Origin: Sternotherus odoratus | Lineage: Eukaryota; Chordata; Testudines; Kinosternidae | Length of the DNA: 64,000 nucleotides | Direction: 5' to 3' | NCBI GenBank assembly: GCA_032164245.1 | Contig: JAVMKO010000003.1 | Location: forward strand, 29,821,390-29,885,389 | Shown here: positions 21,110 through 31,822 of the stretch, piece after piece | Layout: each line of letters opens with the position of its first letter | Numbering within the stretch: the stretch's first letter is position 1 | The notes under the pieces: model-generated | Seen by the model: only the letters and a program-made list of their open reading frames with translations | What the model was told of the DNA's origin: nothing | The model's database searches: none | Made by a program: the position numbers and the translations under genes

Positions 21110-21429
21110 TATCCTACCTTATGCACTCCAACAATAATTGCTATAAGAGCCCTTAGACACTATTTTCCAGCATGCTTAGAGTCGGGGTAGAGATAGAATA
21201 ATTAGGAATTCCTACTGAGGCCAATAGGCAGGCTTTGGTACTGGGTGATATGGACAAGCAGTTTGCTAGGCCAATGATAACCCAGGGTTGCTCAGGACCT
21301 CAGAGAGAGGAGGCTGCCTGACTCAGAGACAAAGAGACTAAGGTTGGTTTTACTTTTGAGTTCTGAGTTAGGGAGCTGTGAGAGAGAAGTGGAACAGCTC
21401 ATGATGCAGTCTTATTGACCTTCTGGATT
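21110..21429. repeat. Continuation of the unclassified insertion
   Basis: This is non-CR1 sequence with mixed composition (CTGCCTGACTCAGAGAC and similar). It joins the piece before the hAT element when that is removed. No ORF or terminus was recognised. Confidence 0.3.
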
Positions 21430-21850
21430 ATATTGTCTATCTTTCCTTCACGTTGTGATTCTTTGCTGTTGTGATTTAAAAGTGTAGTCTCTTTGAGAAA
21501 TTGCCAGCTCCTTTTTCCCATAGATTTTTCTACCGAGGGGCTCTTACCAACAAGTTATCTGAGTTTATTAAAGACTGCTTCTTTGAAGTCCACTGTCCTT
21601 ATTCTGCTGAGTTCACTCCTTCCATTCCTTAGAATCTTGATGCCTGTCATCTCATGATCACTTTCACCCAAGTTACCTTCCACTTTCATATTTGCAGTCA
21701 ATGCCTTTCTGTTAGACTCAAATCTAAAATGGCTGTCTCTCTAGTGACTTTCTGAAACCAGAACTTATTCCCAACACATTCTAAGAACTTATTGGACATT
21801 TTGTGATTTCCATATTATTTTTTCCAACCTATATCTGGGGAATTAAAGTC
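21430..21850 (-). mobile_element. Old CR1-like LINE remnant, part 2
   Basis: Words in order include GAGTTTATTAAAGACTGCTT, GAAGTCCACTGTCCTTATTC, CTCATGATCACTTTCACCCA and AACTTATTGGACATTTTGTG, matching the minus strand of the same CR1-family consensus as 19690-20248 but a more 5' section. The 34-bp repeat copy 2 (21763-21796) lies inside it. Confidence 0.6.
21763..21796 (+). repeat. 34-bp exact direct repeat, copy 2
   Basis: It is identical to 16993-17026. Here it lies in the expected place within old CR1-like sequence, so this copy is probably the ancestral context. Confidence 0.9.
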
Positions 21851-22049
21851 ACCCTTACTACCAGCTGTTGTTTATTATTACTTTTAATATTTTATATCAT
21901 ACTTAATACTTCAGAGTGAAATAAATAAAAATGTCAAAATTTCCCATGGAACAGACATTCTATTGCCCAAACAGCTGTAATTATTCATAATGTTTTAGAT
22001 CTTAAGTATTTTCTCCAATTGGGATTTTCAAAGAGGCCTAAGGACACGC

Positions 22050-22268
22050 CAGGTAAATATTAATGGGAGTTGAGCACCCAAGGTAAAATTTTCAAAAATG
22101 CCTATTGGACAGATTATTAAAAATATTTGAAGGCATAAAAATTAAGATAGGCACCTACTGGGATTTTCAAAAGTACCTAGGTGTCTAATTCCTATTGAAA
22201 TCACTGAGGGGATTAGACACTTAGGCAATTTTGAAATCTCACACCTTTGAAAATCCGGTCCTAAAAGG
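22050..22268. repeat. Old dispersed repeat with TTTTCAAAA/CCTAGG words
   Basis: AATTTTCAAAAATGCC, GATTTTCAAAAGTACCTAGG and CACACCTTTGAAAATCC alternate with GTCTAATTCCTATTGAAATC-type words, as at 17665-17765. It is a family common in turtle-like genomes. It is the target of the GC-rich insertion. Confidence 0.45.
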
Positions 22269-22315
22269 CTGCCTGTAACGGGGCGGCGCGGCTGCACGCC
22301 GCCCGCGCCCGGAAT

Positions 22316-22665
22316 AGCCCCTGGCCGCGGCCGGAGGGAGCCGCGCCAGCACGGGGTGAGCCCCGCCCCCGGAGAACCGAGGGCGGGCGAGAGAAGGCTC
22401 GGCCGGCAGCGGGCCACACGCCGCGGCCGGGGGAAGGCGACGCGGCACTGGGACGGCCCCGCCCCCGGAGGTCCGAGGGCCGGAAAGAGGAGACGCGGCC
22501 GCCGGCGGACCGTACACCGGGAGGAGCCGCGTCAGCGCCAGGTCAGCCCCACCCCCGGAGATCCGAGGGCGGGAGAGAGGAGACCCTGCCGCCGACGGGC
22601 CGCACGCCGGGGCCGGGAGGAGCCGCGTTAGCGCCGGGTCAGCCCCGCCCCCGGAACTCCGGGGG
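22316..22665 (+). repeat. About 98-bp tandem repeats with GC boxes, 3.5 copies
   Basis: Units share GGAGCCGCG, CAGCCCCGCCCCCGGAG, TCCGAGGGCGGGAGAGAGGA and GGGCCGCACGCCG words. Each has CCCCGCCCCC, a consensus Sp1-type site. They stop just before the TATA-like box, as enhancer repeats in an LTR U3 do. Confidence 0.7.
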
Positions 22666-22675
22666 CGGCCCCGGC

Positions 22676-22690
22676 CGGATAAAATGGCGG
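22676..22690 (+). promoter_or_regulatory. Possible TATA box downstream of GC-box repeats
   Basis: CCGGATAAAATGGCGG is the only TATA-like sequence in the GC-rich element and follows directly after the repeats. Promoter activity is inferred from position only. Confidence 0.4.
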
Positions 22691-22804
22691 CCGCTGGACA
22701 CAGAGGGAGGAGAGCCAGCGGCGAAGGAAGTCCCTCCAGGGCTGCCTCTGCTACAGGACCTCCCCGACCAGCAGCCTTCCCACTACTGGGAAAGGCCGCC
22801 GTCT

Positions 22805-23239
22805 TTGCCACTTGGGTACTACCCCGAGGAGCTACTGGACCCTCGGCTGGAGGACCGGCTGAGGGCATCGACCGCTTGCTATTCCGAGGACCGGTGGGAG
22901 CCGCCGCCGGACCGCCACTGGGACCAACCGCCAACTCTGCCGTCCGGCCACTACCCCGAGGAGGGACCAGACGTGCCGCCCAACCATAACCCCGGAGACC
23001 GGCTGCCGGCCCCGACTCCGCCGACAGCCTTCTACCCCGAGGAACCCCCGACCGAGCTAGCTTGCTCCCCCGACGATCTACCCGACCTGCCACCAGACAG
23101 CGACACGGAAGAGCCCATGACCCTCGCCGACGCCAAGGATCCCACAACCGACCAGGTGCCCAGGGAGGGGGAGTCCGGAGCTAACGGGGGAGAGGGCCCC
23201 GAACCGATGTCAGTGTGCCTCAGCCAGGCCCTCCACTGA
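22805..23239 (+). CDS. Unrecognised proline/acid-rich ORF in the GC-rich LTR-like element
   Basis: I do not recognise a family. The same frame is open upstream at least to about 22685 (KEVPPGLPLLQDLPDQQPSH), so the ORF may be about 185 residues. It has an irregular repeat every 15-22 residues built on an aromatic residue plus PEE or PGD: GYYPEELLDP, CYSEDRWEPP, HYPEEGPD, HNPGDRL, FYPEEPPTE and CSPDDLPDL. It is acidic and Pro-rich, which suggests a disordered protein. The first ATG after the TATA-like box opens a different frame, so the true start is unclear. The antisense strand is also open because of GC bias, so coding is uncertain. Confidence 0.35.
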   Translation: MPLGYYPEELLDPRLEDRLRASTACYSEDRWEPPPDRHWDQPPTLPSGHYPEEGPDVPPNHNPGDRLPAPTPPTAFYPEEPPTELACSPDDLPDLPPDSDTEEPMTLADAKDPTTDQVPREGESGANGGEGPEPMSVCLSQALH

Positions 23240-23521
23240 CCACAGCCACACCCCAACGGCCAAGGCCCGGACGGGACCCCTTAGAAGAAGAGTGGGGACA
23301 CCACCCCGCTCCAAGACCAGCCCAAGCCCGAACTCGGGACTCCCGACTAACCCACGAGCGGGCCTGAGCCTGACGGCCCCCCGCCCCACGAACGGCGGGA
23401 TTCCGGGTCCGCGACCCCGCTAATTCCCCTCAGGGTCGCCGACCCCGGACAGGAGCAAGGCGGTTCCCCGCCAGACCCGCAAGAAGAGGGCCACGCCCGC
23501 CGACGCGACCCCTACACTGCC

Positions 23522-24742
23522 CAATGTCAAAATTGTATGTGGCAAAGCAAGGATTGTACCCTTGTCTCTTGACCACAAGCCTCTGATGGCCAATTTCTCT
23601 GAACTAAATTCAATTGTGAGATAACAAATGGTGTAAAATGGTCATAAAATTGGTGTAAGTGGCAAAGAAGTGCATAACTTCCAAAAATCTGGCATTCAGT
23701 CGTTGTGCATGATGAGTGTAATTTACACCAAGTGTATGTGTACATAACATACCGAACCCAGACTCTGCCTCAGGTTTAACTCTAAACCCCTCATCTTGTC
23801 CACACAAAAACTAGTCTACTTCATGCCAGGTACTCTTCTTGACCATAGATTCTGCCAGAGGGGTCAGTCAGAGCTGAGTGTTGCAGTGACACAGGTCAGG
23901 GCCAAGCCATTTTGGAGTTGGATGCAGCTAAGTCCAGGTCGCCACACTTGGGAGTGGAGAGTCTGCCAGCACTATTCCACAATCCTCGAATATGGTTATT
24001 CCCAGCCCTTCAGTTCCAAAGCTTGCCACTCACTTCCCAAGAAATGGAAACTACATCCTGGTTCAAATGCAGCTGCTCAGCATTTAATCCTACCTTTCCA
24101 CATGGGCTGCTCAAATGGAAAACAACAGTCAATTTGGACATGTATGGCCCACAAGATGATGAAATCCTGTATCATACACATGGTTAGCTGGCCAGACCAA
24201 CAGAGCTAATTAACTTCTAATTAACTTCTGGGGTGAGGTGAGCAAGATGTTCAACTTCAGCAAGAACAAGAAAAATGATCATGTACACAAGACCACCCTA
24301 GAGGCTGGCAGGCATTGGTGACTGACTGGCAGCAGAACAATGCAGAGTAGATCAGCTAAATGTTGCACCAAGTATCAACACAGGTTCAATAACTGTAGTC
24401 AAGGGAGCAGGAATCAGGCAAGGAGGCAGAAACTTGGTCTTTGTGGTCTATTCAACAGCAAGCCTAGCAACTAGTTGCTCAGACAAAAAGGTGTGGCATG
24501 ACAGAAAGCTTTATGCTAGGAGGTGACCTTGAGTAGTTCACTGAACGTATTGCCTTATTCACTGGGCTTACTCAGGTACTTAACGTTAAAACTTGTGTGC
24601 TTTGCTGAATTGTGACCCAGATACTGAACTGTATGAATGTATGAACATGTGTTCCTGTTTATTTACCCTCCCCAAATATACTGAGCCAATTGTTTGTGTG
24701 TGTAAATTTATGCAGCTTCATTCACTTTAATGGAACCGCATC
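23522..24742. other. Intergenic DNA, no gene seen
   Basis: Plus-strand ORFs at 23796-24209 show no recognisable domain and their composition is not convincing. No repeat boundary was identified. Confidence 0.4.
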
Positions 24743-25687
24743 TGTCATAAGTGTGGAGTGTTGTTTTGCCTGTATGGGGTTAACTTTACCTGAGAGGGGG
24801 TGACGTAAGAGTTTCCATTTCACAAGGCGGGGGGAGGGAGGTTTAGTTTCAGTTTCCTTCCGTCCCAGCTTTGGGCAAGACCCATCTTCTTCTCTCTCTA
24901 GCTATGGAGAGAAAACTTCTACTTTCCTTCCTATATTCATAAGTAGCTGAATTGTAAGTAAAATTGATTTCCTAAGTTTTTGTACCTAATTGGAGTGTCA
25001 CTGACTTTCCCAGAGAGGGAGGGGTTAGAAGCTTCATATCTGTAAAGTTGCATTAGCTATAAGTTGTCAAGAATCAGGGTGGTAGCCGTGTTAGTCTGGA
25101 ATAGCAGAGTTAACAAAGTCCTGTGGCACCTTAAAGACTAACTATAAAGTTTTGAAGCATGAGCTTTCGTGGGCTAATACCCACTTCGTCGGATGCAGGC
25201 AGTAGAAGTGTTCACAAACAGGCAATTTCTTCTCTTTATTAAACCTTTTTTTGTTATAAAAGCATTTGGTTATTTTCATAAGGGAATCCTAGCTTTGGAT
25301 GGGGCAGCTCATGGTGAGTGAGGGCTGTGTCTGAATCTCTCCCTGCTTTCAGGTTGGAAAGGGAGGGGGAAGAGGATTTGTGTCTCCTAGGTTGAGAAGG
25401 GGACGCTGGAGTTAAGTCTCTGTGTTTTTTTTTCTCCCAGACAGGAAGGGAGAGGTCGGGAGGGTTACTCTCGAGGGGGAGTCAAGGTGCCCCTACCCCA
25501 TAGTCTTGGGGTAATCACTGAGTGGTGGCAGCATGGTCCCCAATACCTAACTAGTAAAGTGGGGGAGTTGGGGGGGGAAAGCTTTAACTTAGGCTGGGAA
25601 GCAGTTTAGAGTTAAGGGATCATAGAAGAGACCCCTCACTAGAACCCCAGTGTTGGAGTGGGGAGAGGTTCTGCTCTTCACAGCATC
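24738..25687 (+). mobile_element. Solo LTR, 940 bp, with nested Penelope-like fragment
   Basis: The element 24743-25682 starts TGTCATAAGTGTGG and ends GCTCTTCACA, flanked by GCATC on both sides (24738-24742 and 25683-25687). A candidate poly(A) region CTCTTTATTAAACC lies near 25233. There is no internal coding region. It is an LTR of an unassigned endogenous retrovirus-like family. Confidence 0.78.
25068..25210 (-). mobile_element. Probable Penelope-like element 3' fragment, copy A
   Basis: On the minus strand it reads through CCCACGAAAGCTCATGC, TTAGTCTTTAAGGTGCCACA and ends CAGACTAACACGGCTACC. This end module also occurs at 45.6 and 50.4 kb. The stretch 25158-25196 forms a 5-bp stem GTGGG/CCCAC between CCGACGA and GAAA, which resembles a hammerhead core with one substituted base. 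Penelope-like assignment is from memory of the family and not certain. Confidence 0.55.
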
Positions 25688-26877
25688 AATTTACATCAGT
25701 GAATAATTTGGCCCATATTATTTCACTAAATCAGCTTTGCTTCTCTCTCTATTCCTAGATTTCCTCTTGCTAATTCTCGCTTATTAGTGTGTAGGTCAGA
25801 ACAAATGGTCATAGGATTTTTTTAAAAAAGAATCAAAGTGTATTTGGAATAATTGAAGAGTGAAAAGAATCAGTAAAAGTTACTATATAATATTTTAGAT
25901 AGTGCTTTCAGGGCTATAAAACATTGTGCTGGAAAAGGTAGTGAAAAGAGTCAGAGGTTCACTACTAACTTGTTTTATATAATCTCCACTCCTCAGGAAA
26001 CGCTTTTGGTGAAATCATTCTGGGGCAGAGTTGGTAGCTTAACATGTCTGTTAATTGAAGATCATTAAGAAACCTAAATCTCAGAGAGTCACAAATCTCA
26101 AGTGGATAACTGACCTTATTTTAAAAGCTATGTACTATATAACTGAATATTGAATGCTAATGGAAGAAAGATCAATAAAAGAAGCAGCATAAGCTAGCCT
26201 TTCAAGCAACAATTTGAAGTTTGTTTTTTAAACAACTGAGATCTCCCTGTGATATTGAATAACCTTGAAGTTGATAGTTTTACTGAGAATAAGAGAATTA
26301 TACATATCATTGTGACCGTTAGTGAAAATTCTAATTATAGTAAAGAGAGAAGAGGGCTAACTCTGAAACAATTAAATTTATAAACCTTATCGCTATTGAC
26401 ACATTTCAGTATATTATGAAGTGATTTTGCTATGTATCTTAGAGTTTTATACCGCTGGCTATCTCTGTAATATCTGACTTCCTACAAATTATACTAATTT
26501 ACTACAATGTGTATCTTTTAATTTACAGGCTATATGCATTTTCAACTTATTTTGTATTTATTTTAGACCAGTGTTTCTCAGGCTTTTCAGGTTAGGAATT
26601 CCTTATTTGAAGTCAATTTTTCCCAACCTTAAGTTTACTATAAAAGTAAAAGTGAAAAATATTAGTGATAACAATGCTAAGCCTATATAATTTTTGTGTG
26701 TGTTTTGAGAGGCTCACAGAATACTTGATCTTGAAAAGTAAGGGCATGTGAGGAGAGGAGGCAGAAGAATTTATTTGCCTTAGAGTGTAACATGATTTTC
26801 AATGCCTCACAACCTCCTGATTATCTTTCCTGACCTCTGTGGGGGGTCATGTCCCACTGACTGAGTAAAGTGTAGTA
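25688..26877. other. AT-rich intergenic DNA, no gene
   Basis: CCAGTGTTTCTCAGGCTTTTC at 26571 resembles a hAT terminal repeat, but no matching end or duplication was found downstream. No other feature was recognised. Confidence 0.4.
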
Positions 26878-27214
26878 CAGTAAAACCTCCATTTAACGGA
26901 CTAATTCGTGTGAGGGGGTGTCCGTTAAATCAAAAAGTCCATTATTTAATAATAAAAAAAATGAGCTGTCGGAGCAGCAGCCCGCCCGCCACAGGGTCGG
27001 GGCGACAGCTCCGCAGCCCACCCACTGCCGGGACCCGGGCGGCAGCTGGGAGCCGGCAGCCAGCCTGCCTGCTGCCTGGACCCGGGCGGCAGCTGGGAGC
27101 CGGCAGCCAGCCCGCCAGAAATGGATCAGGAATGCATCAGACTTGCTCAGAAATTTTGTCCGTTGCATCCGAAGTCCGTTAAATCGAGGTCCGTTAAATC
27201 AGGGGTTTACTGTA
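26876..27214. mobile_element. Tigger/pogo-type MITE, 335 bp, TA target
   Basis: The element 26878-27212 is bounded by TA on both sides. Left CAGTAAAACCTCCATTTAACG matches the reverse complement of the right end, CAGTAAACCCCTGATTTAACG. Further CCGTTAAATC words lie inside each end. The core is GC-rich, unlike the ends, and contains a 34-bp duplication. No transposase remains. Confidence 0.88.
27031..27111 (+). repeat. 34-bp direct duplication in the Tigger MITE core
   Basis: GGACCCGGGCGGCAGCTGGG and the 14 bases after it occur at 27031-27064 and again at 27078-27111 without mismatch. The period is 47 bases. Confidence 0.85.
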
Positions 27215-30200
27215 TAATCTACAACTGTTTCATACATTATATATCCATGCAAAATTTTTCCAACATTAAAGCCCAGATGTAAAATGTTTAGACCTCAGTA
27301 AAACATTTTGATATTGTTCCTCATGATATCTCACCTGAAAAAATAATTCAAATTGACTTGGATATGAGCAATATTACAGGGACAGAAAATGTACTTAAGT
27401 ACCATAAACAAAGTGCACTGTTACATGGGTATTCAGTGGGTCTGAATCTCCTTTCACTTACACCAGTTTTACTTCAGTGCAATTCCAGTGACTTCAATAG
27501 AGTTTCTATTCATTTACACTACAGTAAATTAGAGGTCAGCTTGGTTCCGTGTGCCTAATCATCCTGAGGAATAGCCCTGACTTGCCAACCAGTGGCCGGC
27601 GGTTGATATAGCTTTGTAGGTAAGTACATGCAGGGTTTGCACTGTCTGAGATGAAATCTTAGTTTATTCCTGCTTGAACCTTCTGGAAATCAGTGAAGTA
27701 ACTAAGAGTGGAGTTACATGTAGTAAATCAGGCCCATGACTTCCATTGGGAGCTAAACTGCATCTTTGCTGGATTTATATTTAAATGATTTGCTGAAGTT
27801 ATTCTGGTTCATAAATTCTCTTTTTTCCCAGTATATTTCCAGCCAGGCTCAATTCTTTATCTGATCTCACATATATTTCAGCTTATTTTTCCCTCTTGTG
27901 AACAGCTGGAACATTATGTTTAAATTCATGCTTCAGTTCCATTCAGTATTTGAGCAAGAATCCATCATATTTACAGGCTAATGCTTCTGTAGAGGGTACA
28001 CAAATGACTCTTATTAACAGTATTTTATTGCAGTTTTCACTCTTTAGTCCTTTTAAAGATGTAGATAATAAATGTTATGTAGCTGTAATGATAGACAATC
28101 ATTGAATGATAGAATGATATATAATCATTCACATAACACTGCCATTACACTATGTCTAATATTAATTATATGAGCTGTATATGTATAGAATTTGGTCCAA
28201 TAGGAGATATTATCTCATCCACCTGTCTCTCTAATTTCCTGGGTCCAATACAGCTACAGCACTACAAACTGTATATGAAATATCTTCTGCAGAACTCTTG
28301 ACTTTGTGCCCCCAACACCTTTCGCACCAGGAAGACACACCTCAGGATGTGCAAAACCAGATTGAAGTTCCCAAATTCAATTATCTTTTTCCTTATGTCC
28401 AAAACTGTACACAAGGCCCACACCTCATAATACTCATGGACTTGGACATTATGTAATCCACAAAAGAAGGTAAATGAAAAGATTCAGGAGAGCCTCACTC
28501 CCACCAGATACAGCAGATAAAGTTATCTGGCTTCACAGGCAGAAAATAGGATTTTTGATAGCTTTCGTGAGAACTGATTAATTTTATCCTGATAAAAAAA
28601 ATCCTTATATCAGCTGGAAAGGAAGGTCAAAATTGCAGCTATGGAGTGTCTTAAAAGTCTTCATGACCATGAATTTACCACAAGAAAAAAAACTCATTTG
28701 ACACCTCAATACCCGGCATTTGTTTTCCTTGAAATTCCTCCTCCAACTCAGGACCACAGAGTTTCCCATTCCTCTATAAGTCAGACTCAACTATCTCCTA
28801 CCGGCACCCTCCCCCCACCCCTGCGATGAGATTGGAGGAACTTTCCATGGAGCTTCCTACAGAATGCACACAGCACCATATATCCTGTTAGTAAGACTCT
28901 AAAATCAACAAAGCCAAACAGAGAAAATCAAATCAAAATATTCTTGAGGAGAAGAAAAAGTTTCCAGTGCACCAAAATCTTTTGGAGCCATTTCTTACTG
29001 TTTACTCATAGTCAATCTCCTTGTAACTGGGAACTCAGCATGAGAGACATGGTTCTGGCCTCGTCACCCAAATCCAAAAGACCATATTAATTATTCTTTG
29101 GATCCACATTCAGAGCTTCCTGAAACCGTTGTTTTTTAGTGTTGTCAAAGATTGATGGTACTATAGTCTTAGCGTAGCAGGTGAAAAAAATTCTTTGACT
29201 GTATTTTTACTAGAGTCTCCCCTAAATACATCTTTATGATGACTAGGCAATAATTCAGAAAACAAAAAGATTCTTATAACTGAAAACTATACATAAATAT
29301 CCACTGAAGGAACAGGCTGAGAAATCTGAGAACCAAATTATAAATGTGAGTCTGGGTAAAATATTTCTTTGCTGTTCAATAAAACTATATTATTTATCAA
29401 CTGCTATGAACTTTTTCAAATTATAAGTCACTCCACTCATCAGTTCTGAAGCTTTGCATTCCACCAGTTTTGCAAGGACTTATTGAAAAGTGATTTCCAG
29501 AAGAAAATGATGAGTTCCTGTTAAAAAGACATTTCCTTCTTAAAAAGACAGGTGGGATTAAAATCCCATAAAAGACTCCAGAATTGTAATATGATTTTTA
29601 CCCAATTTAAAAAGTTTTCCTTTTTTCTATTATGCACTGAACCATATCACCTAGTTTCAAACAAATGTCTTCCACCATTTAATCATTTTAGTGACTATTC
29701 AGTGATGACCATTAACTTTGCTTTTTTTGTATTTGTAACACAGGTACAGTTAGCCCTTTCCATGGAATCTTATTTGGTCACACCAGATATATTTATAGCA
29801 TATTATATTGTTAACTTTTGACAAGTCAAGAGACTATATTAAATTATTTTGATGGCCTATCATTCTTTTCCAGTAACACTGCCATACTTTCTATGAATGT
29901 TGCCTGCTTTGCTGTGGGTACTGATATATTTCCTTTCCCTACTGTGTGAATGAGGATCAATGAATTACATGGTTTTCATCTTTATAATGAAGGTCTGCAG
30001 AAGCAGATTTTAGAAACCCCACACTTCTAAATTCTGCCAGATCATTGTACTCTCCTCATATGGTCTCTTGCATGGGGCAGCAGAATTTTTTTCTTAAGAA
30101 AGAGTAAGTTGAATTGAAGATTATTTCCCCTTAGAGAAAAAAAAAAGTATAGGCATTTATGGATCTGTTCATTTCAGGGTACAACAGGGGAAAAAAGAAG

Positions 30201-31040
30201 GTACATTCAAGTGTGAGCCCTATATTGAACATCAAAAGATTTTTTTCAGGATTTAAGTCATGCAAACTTTAGTAAACACATTACAACAATAGATGTATTA
30301 ATGGATTAATGTAGTTAGTGATCCACATATATCCTTGATGTAACTCCATAAAAATCAGTGGAGTTTCTCCTGAAGTGACTTGGTCTATTCTTTCCAACTT
30401 ACTACTAACCAATGGGCAGTCAGTGACTAATCAAAGGGTATAAATCACAGATTAATACAGCACTATACAGAAAACAGGAAGAAAGGCTATATGATATCAA
30501 AGCTATTCTAGAGAAATCCCTTTGCAGCTGTGTCCACTCCTAATTAACTCTCAGAACCTCAGTTTTTTATATACCCTAGTTGTTTACAAAGAGAGACAAA
30601 ATCCTTTCCCACCAGCCCCACAACCTACTTACTTGTGGAATTTCCTTTACAGTATCTCAGTTTACATGAAACTAAAGTTATTTCTAACCAAGTAATTATT
30701 ATTACACAAAACAGCTCTGACAACAGGGAATTCCTGATGAGTTGAACCTCTCTCTCATTGGTTTATTATTTTATCAATCACAGAATATGTTTGCTAATAA
30801 ATATCAATCGATCACAAATAGCTCCTCCCTGGACAGGAGTCAAAGTTAAGGATTACACATGCTTCATCATTTATTGTATACATTCCATCATTTGGTCTCC
30901 TACCAAGGTACTACCTAAGTAAAGAACACTAGTTTTATGGGTATAAAACATTAGCACTTGGGTTATACAGAAAGGGTTCTGGGACATTTATATGTAAAAC
31001 ATTGTGGGAGTTTTAATATCTGCTAATATATTTATAGGAT
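27215..31040. other. AT-rich intergenic DNA, no gene
   Basis: Positions 27430-27540 contain TGACTTCAATAGAGTTTC-type words of old retroposon tails, and 30330-30390 is similar. The rest contains only short ORFs without features. Confidence 0.45.
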
Positions 31041-31822
31041 ACTAGCATAAGTGCCCGGCGCTGCTCGGGTCAGTGGGAGGTGGGGAGGTGGCAGACAGCT
31101 GACACCCCCTGACCAACCCCAACACCAACACCTCACCCACCCCGACACCTTCCCACCCCCCGAAGCAAACCCGAAACCCCCACCTCACCCCCCGACCGAA
31201 TCTGACACCCCCACCTCACTTACCGTCCCACCAAACCCAACTGGGATCCGTCGCGGGGGGGGAGGGGGCCCAGAGCCGAGGGATTCCGGGGACCTTCGCA
31301 GGTGGGGGGGGGCACAGGGCTGATGTAGTCCGGGGTTCCGTTGGGGAGGTGGGAGGGGCAGAGAACTGAGGGATCTCCGGGGTTCCGTTGGGAGGGGGGA
31401 GGGGCAGAGAACTGAGGGATCTCCGGGGTTCCGTTGGGGAGGTGGGAGGGGCAGAGAACTGAGGGATCTCCGGGGTTCCATTGGAGAGGTGGGAGGGGCA
31501 GAGAACTGAGGGATCTGCGGGGTTCCGTTGGAGGAAGGAGGGGTGAGCTGAGCGAGTGAGGTGTCTGTTGGAGGGGGGTATTATGACATCATCACCACCT
31601 AACTGCCCAGCTGATGTGATTGGCCCTGAAAGACTTTCACCCCTGGGGGGCATCAGAGGTGAGATCCGAAAATTTTTCGACCCTTACCAAGATCTAGACC
31701 CCAAGACCCCTCACTGTACCAAAATTCAAGTCTCTGGCTCAAACGGTGCGGGAGGACTTCGCAGTCATACGTACATACATACACACACACATACATACAC
31801 CACTTGACTTTTATATATATAG
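31041..31822 (+). mobile_element. Unclassified retroposon, copy 1, with 5-unit minisatellite
   Basis: It starts ACTAGCATAAGTGCCCGGCG and ends CTTTTATATATATAG, with a CATA-rich tract before the end. The same start, middle (GATCCGAAAATTTTTCGACC) and end recur in the next copy directly after it. The ends, with a 3' simple repeat, resemble non-autonomous RTE-type retroposons, but I could not confirm the class. The minisatellite at about 31336-31540 has five units. Confidence 0.7.

Larger units (their letters stand above)
22269..23521 (+). mobile_element. GC/CpG-rich LTR-like insertion, 1243 bp, 5-bp target duplication
   Basis: The insertion 22274-23516 starts TGTAACGGGG and ends CGACCCCTACA, so it has TGTA...TACA ends, and CTGCC flanks both sides (22269-22273 and 23517-23521). 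It is strongly GC- and CpG-rich in an AT-rich neighbourhood. About 3.5 tandem repeats with GC boxes lie upstream of a TATA-like GGATAAAATGG at 22677-22687. The simplest reading is a solo LTR with U3 repeats and a promoter; it lacks an obvious AATAAA. A complete small retroelement without recognised ends is the alternative. Confidence 0.7.

Noticed and set aside
22239..23147. 302-residue minus-strand open frame in the GC-rich element
   Set aside because: Its composition (Ala, Gly, Pro, Arg) is that of GC-biased antisense sequence and it runs through the tandem GC-box repeats and beyond the insertion end.
23796..24209. 137-residue plus-strand frame
   Set aside because: No recognisable domain, no splice or promoter context, and an overlapping frame of similar length.
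26571..26875. Complete hAT element starting CAGTGTTTCTCAGG
   Set aside because: No matching right end or 8-bp duplication was found.
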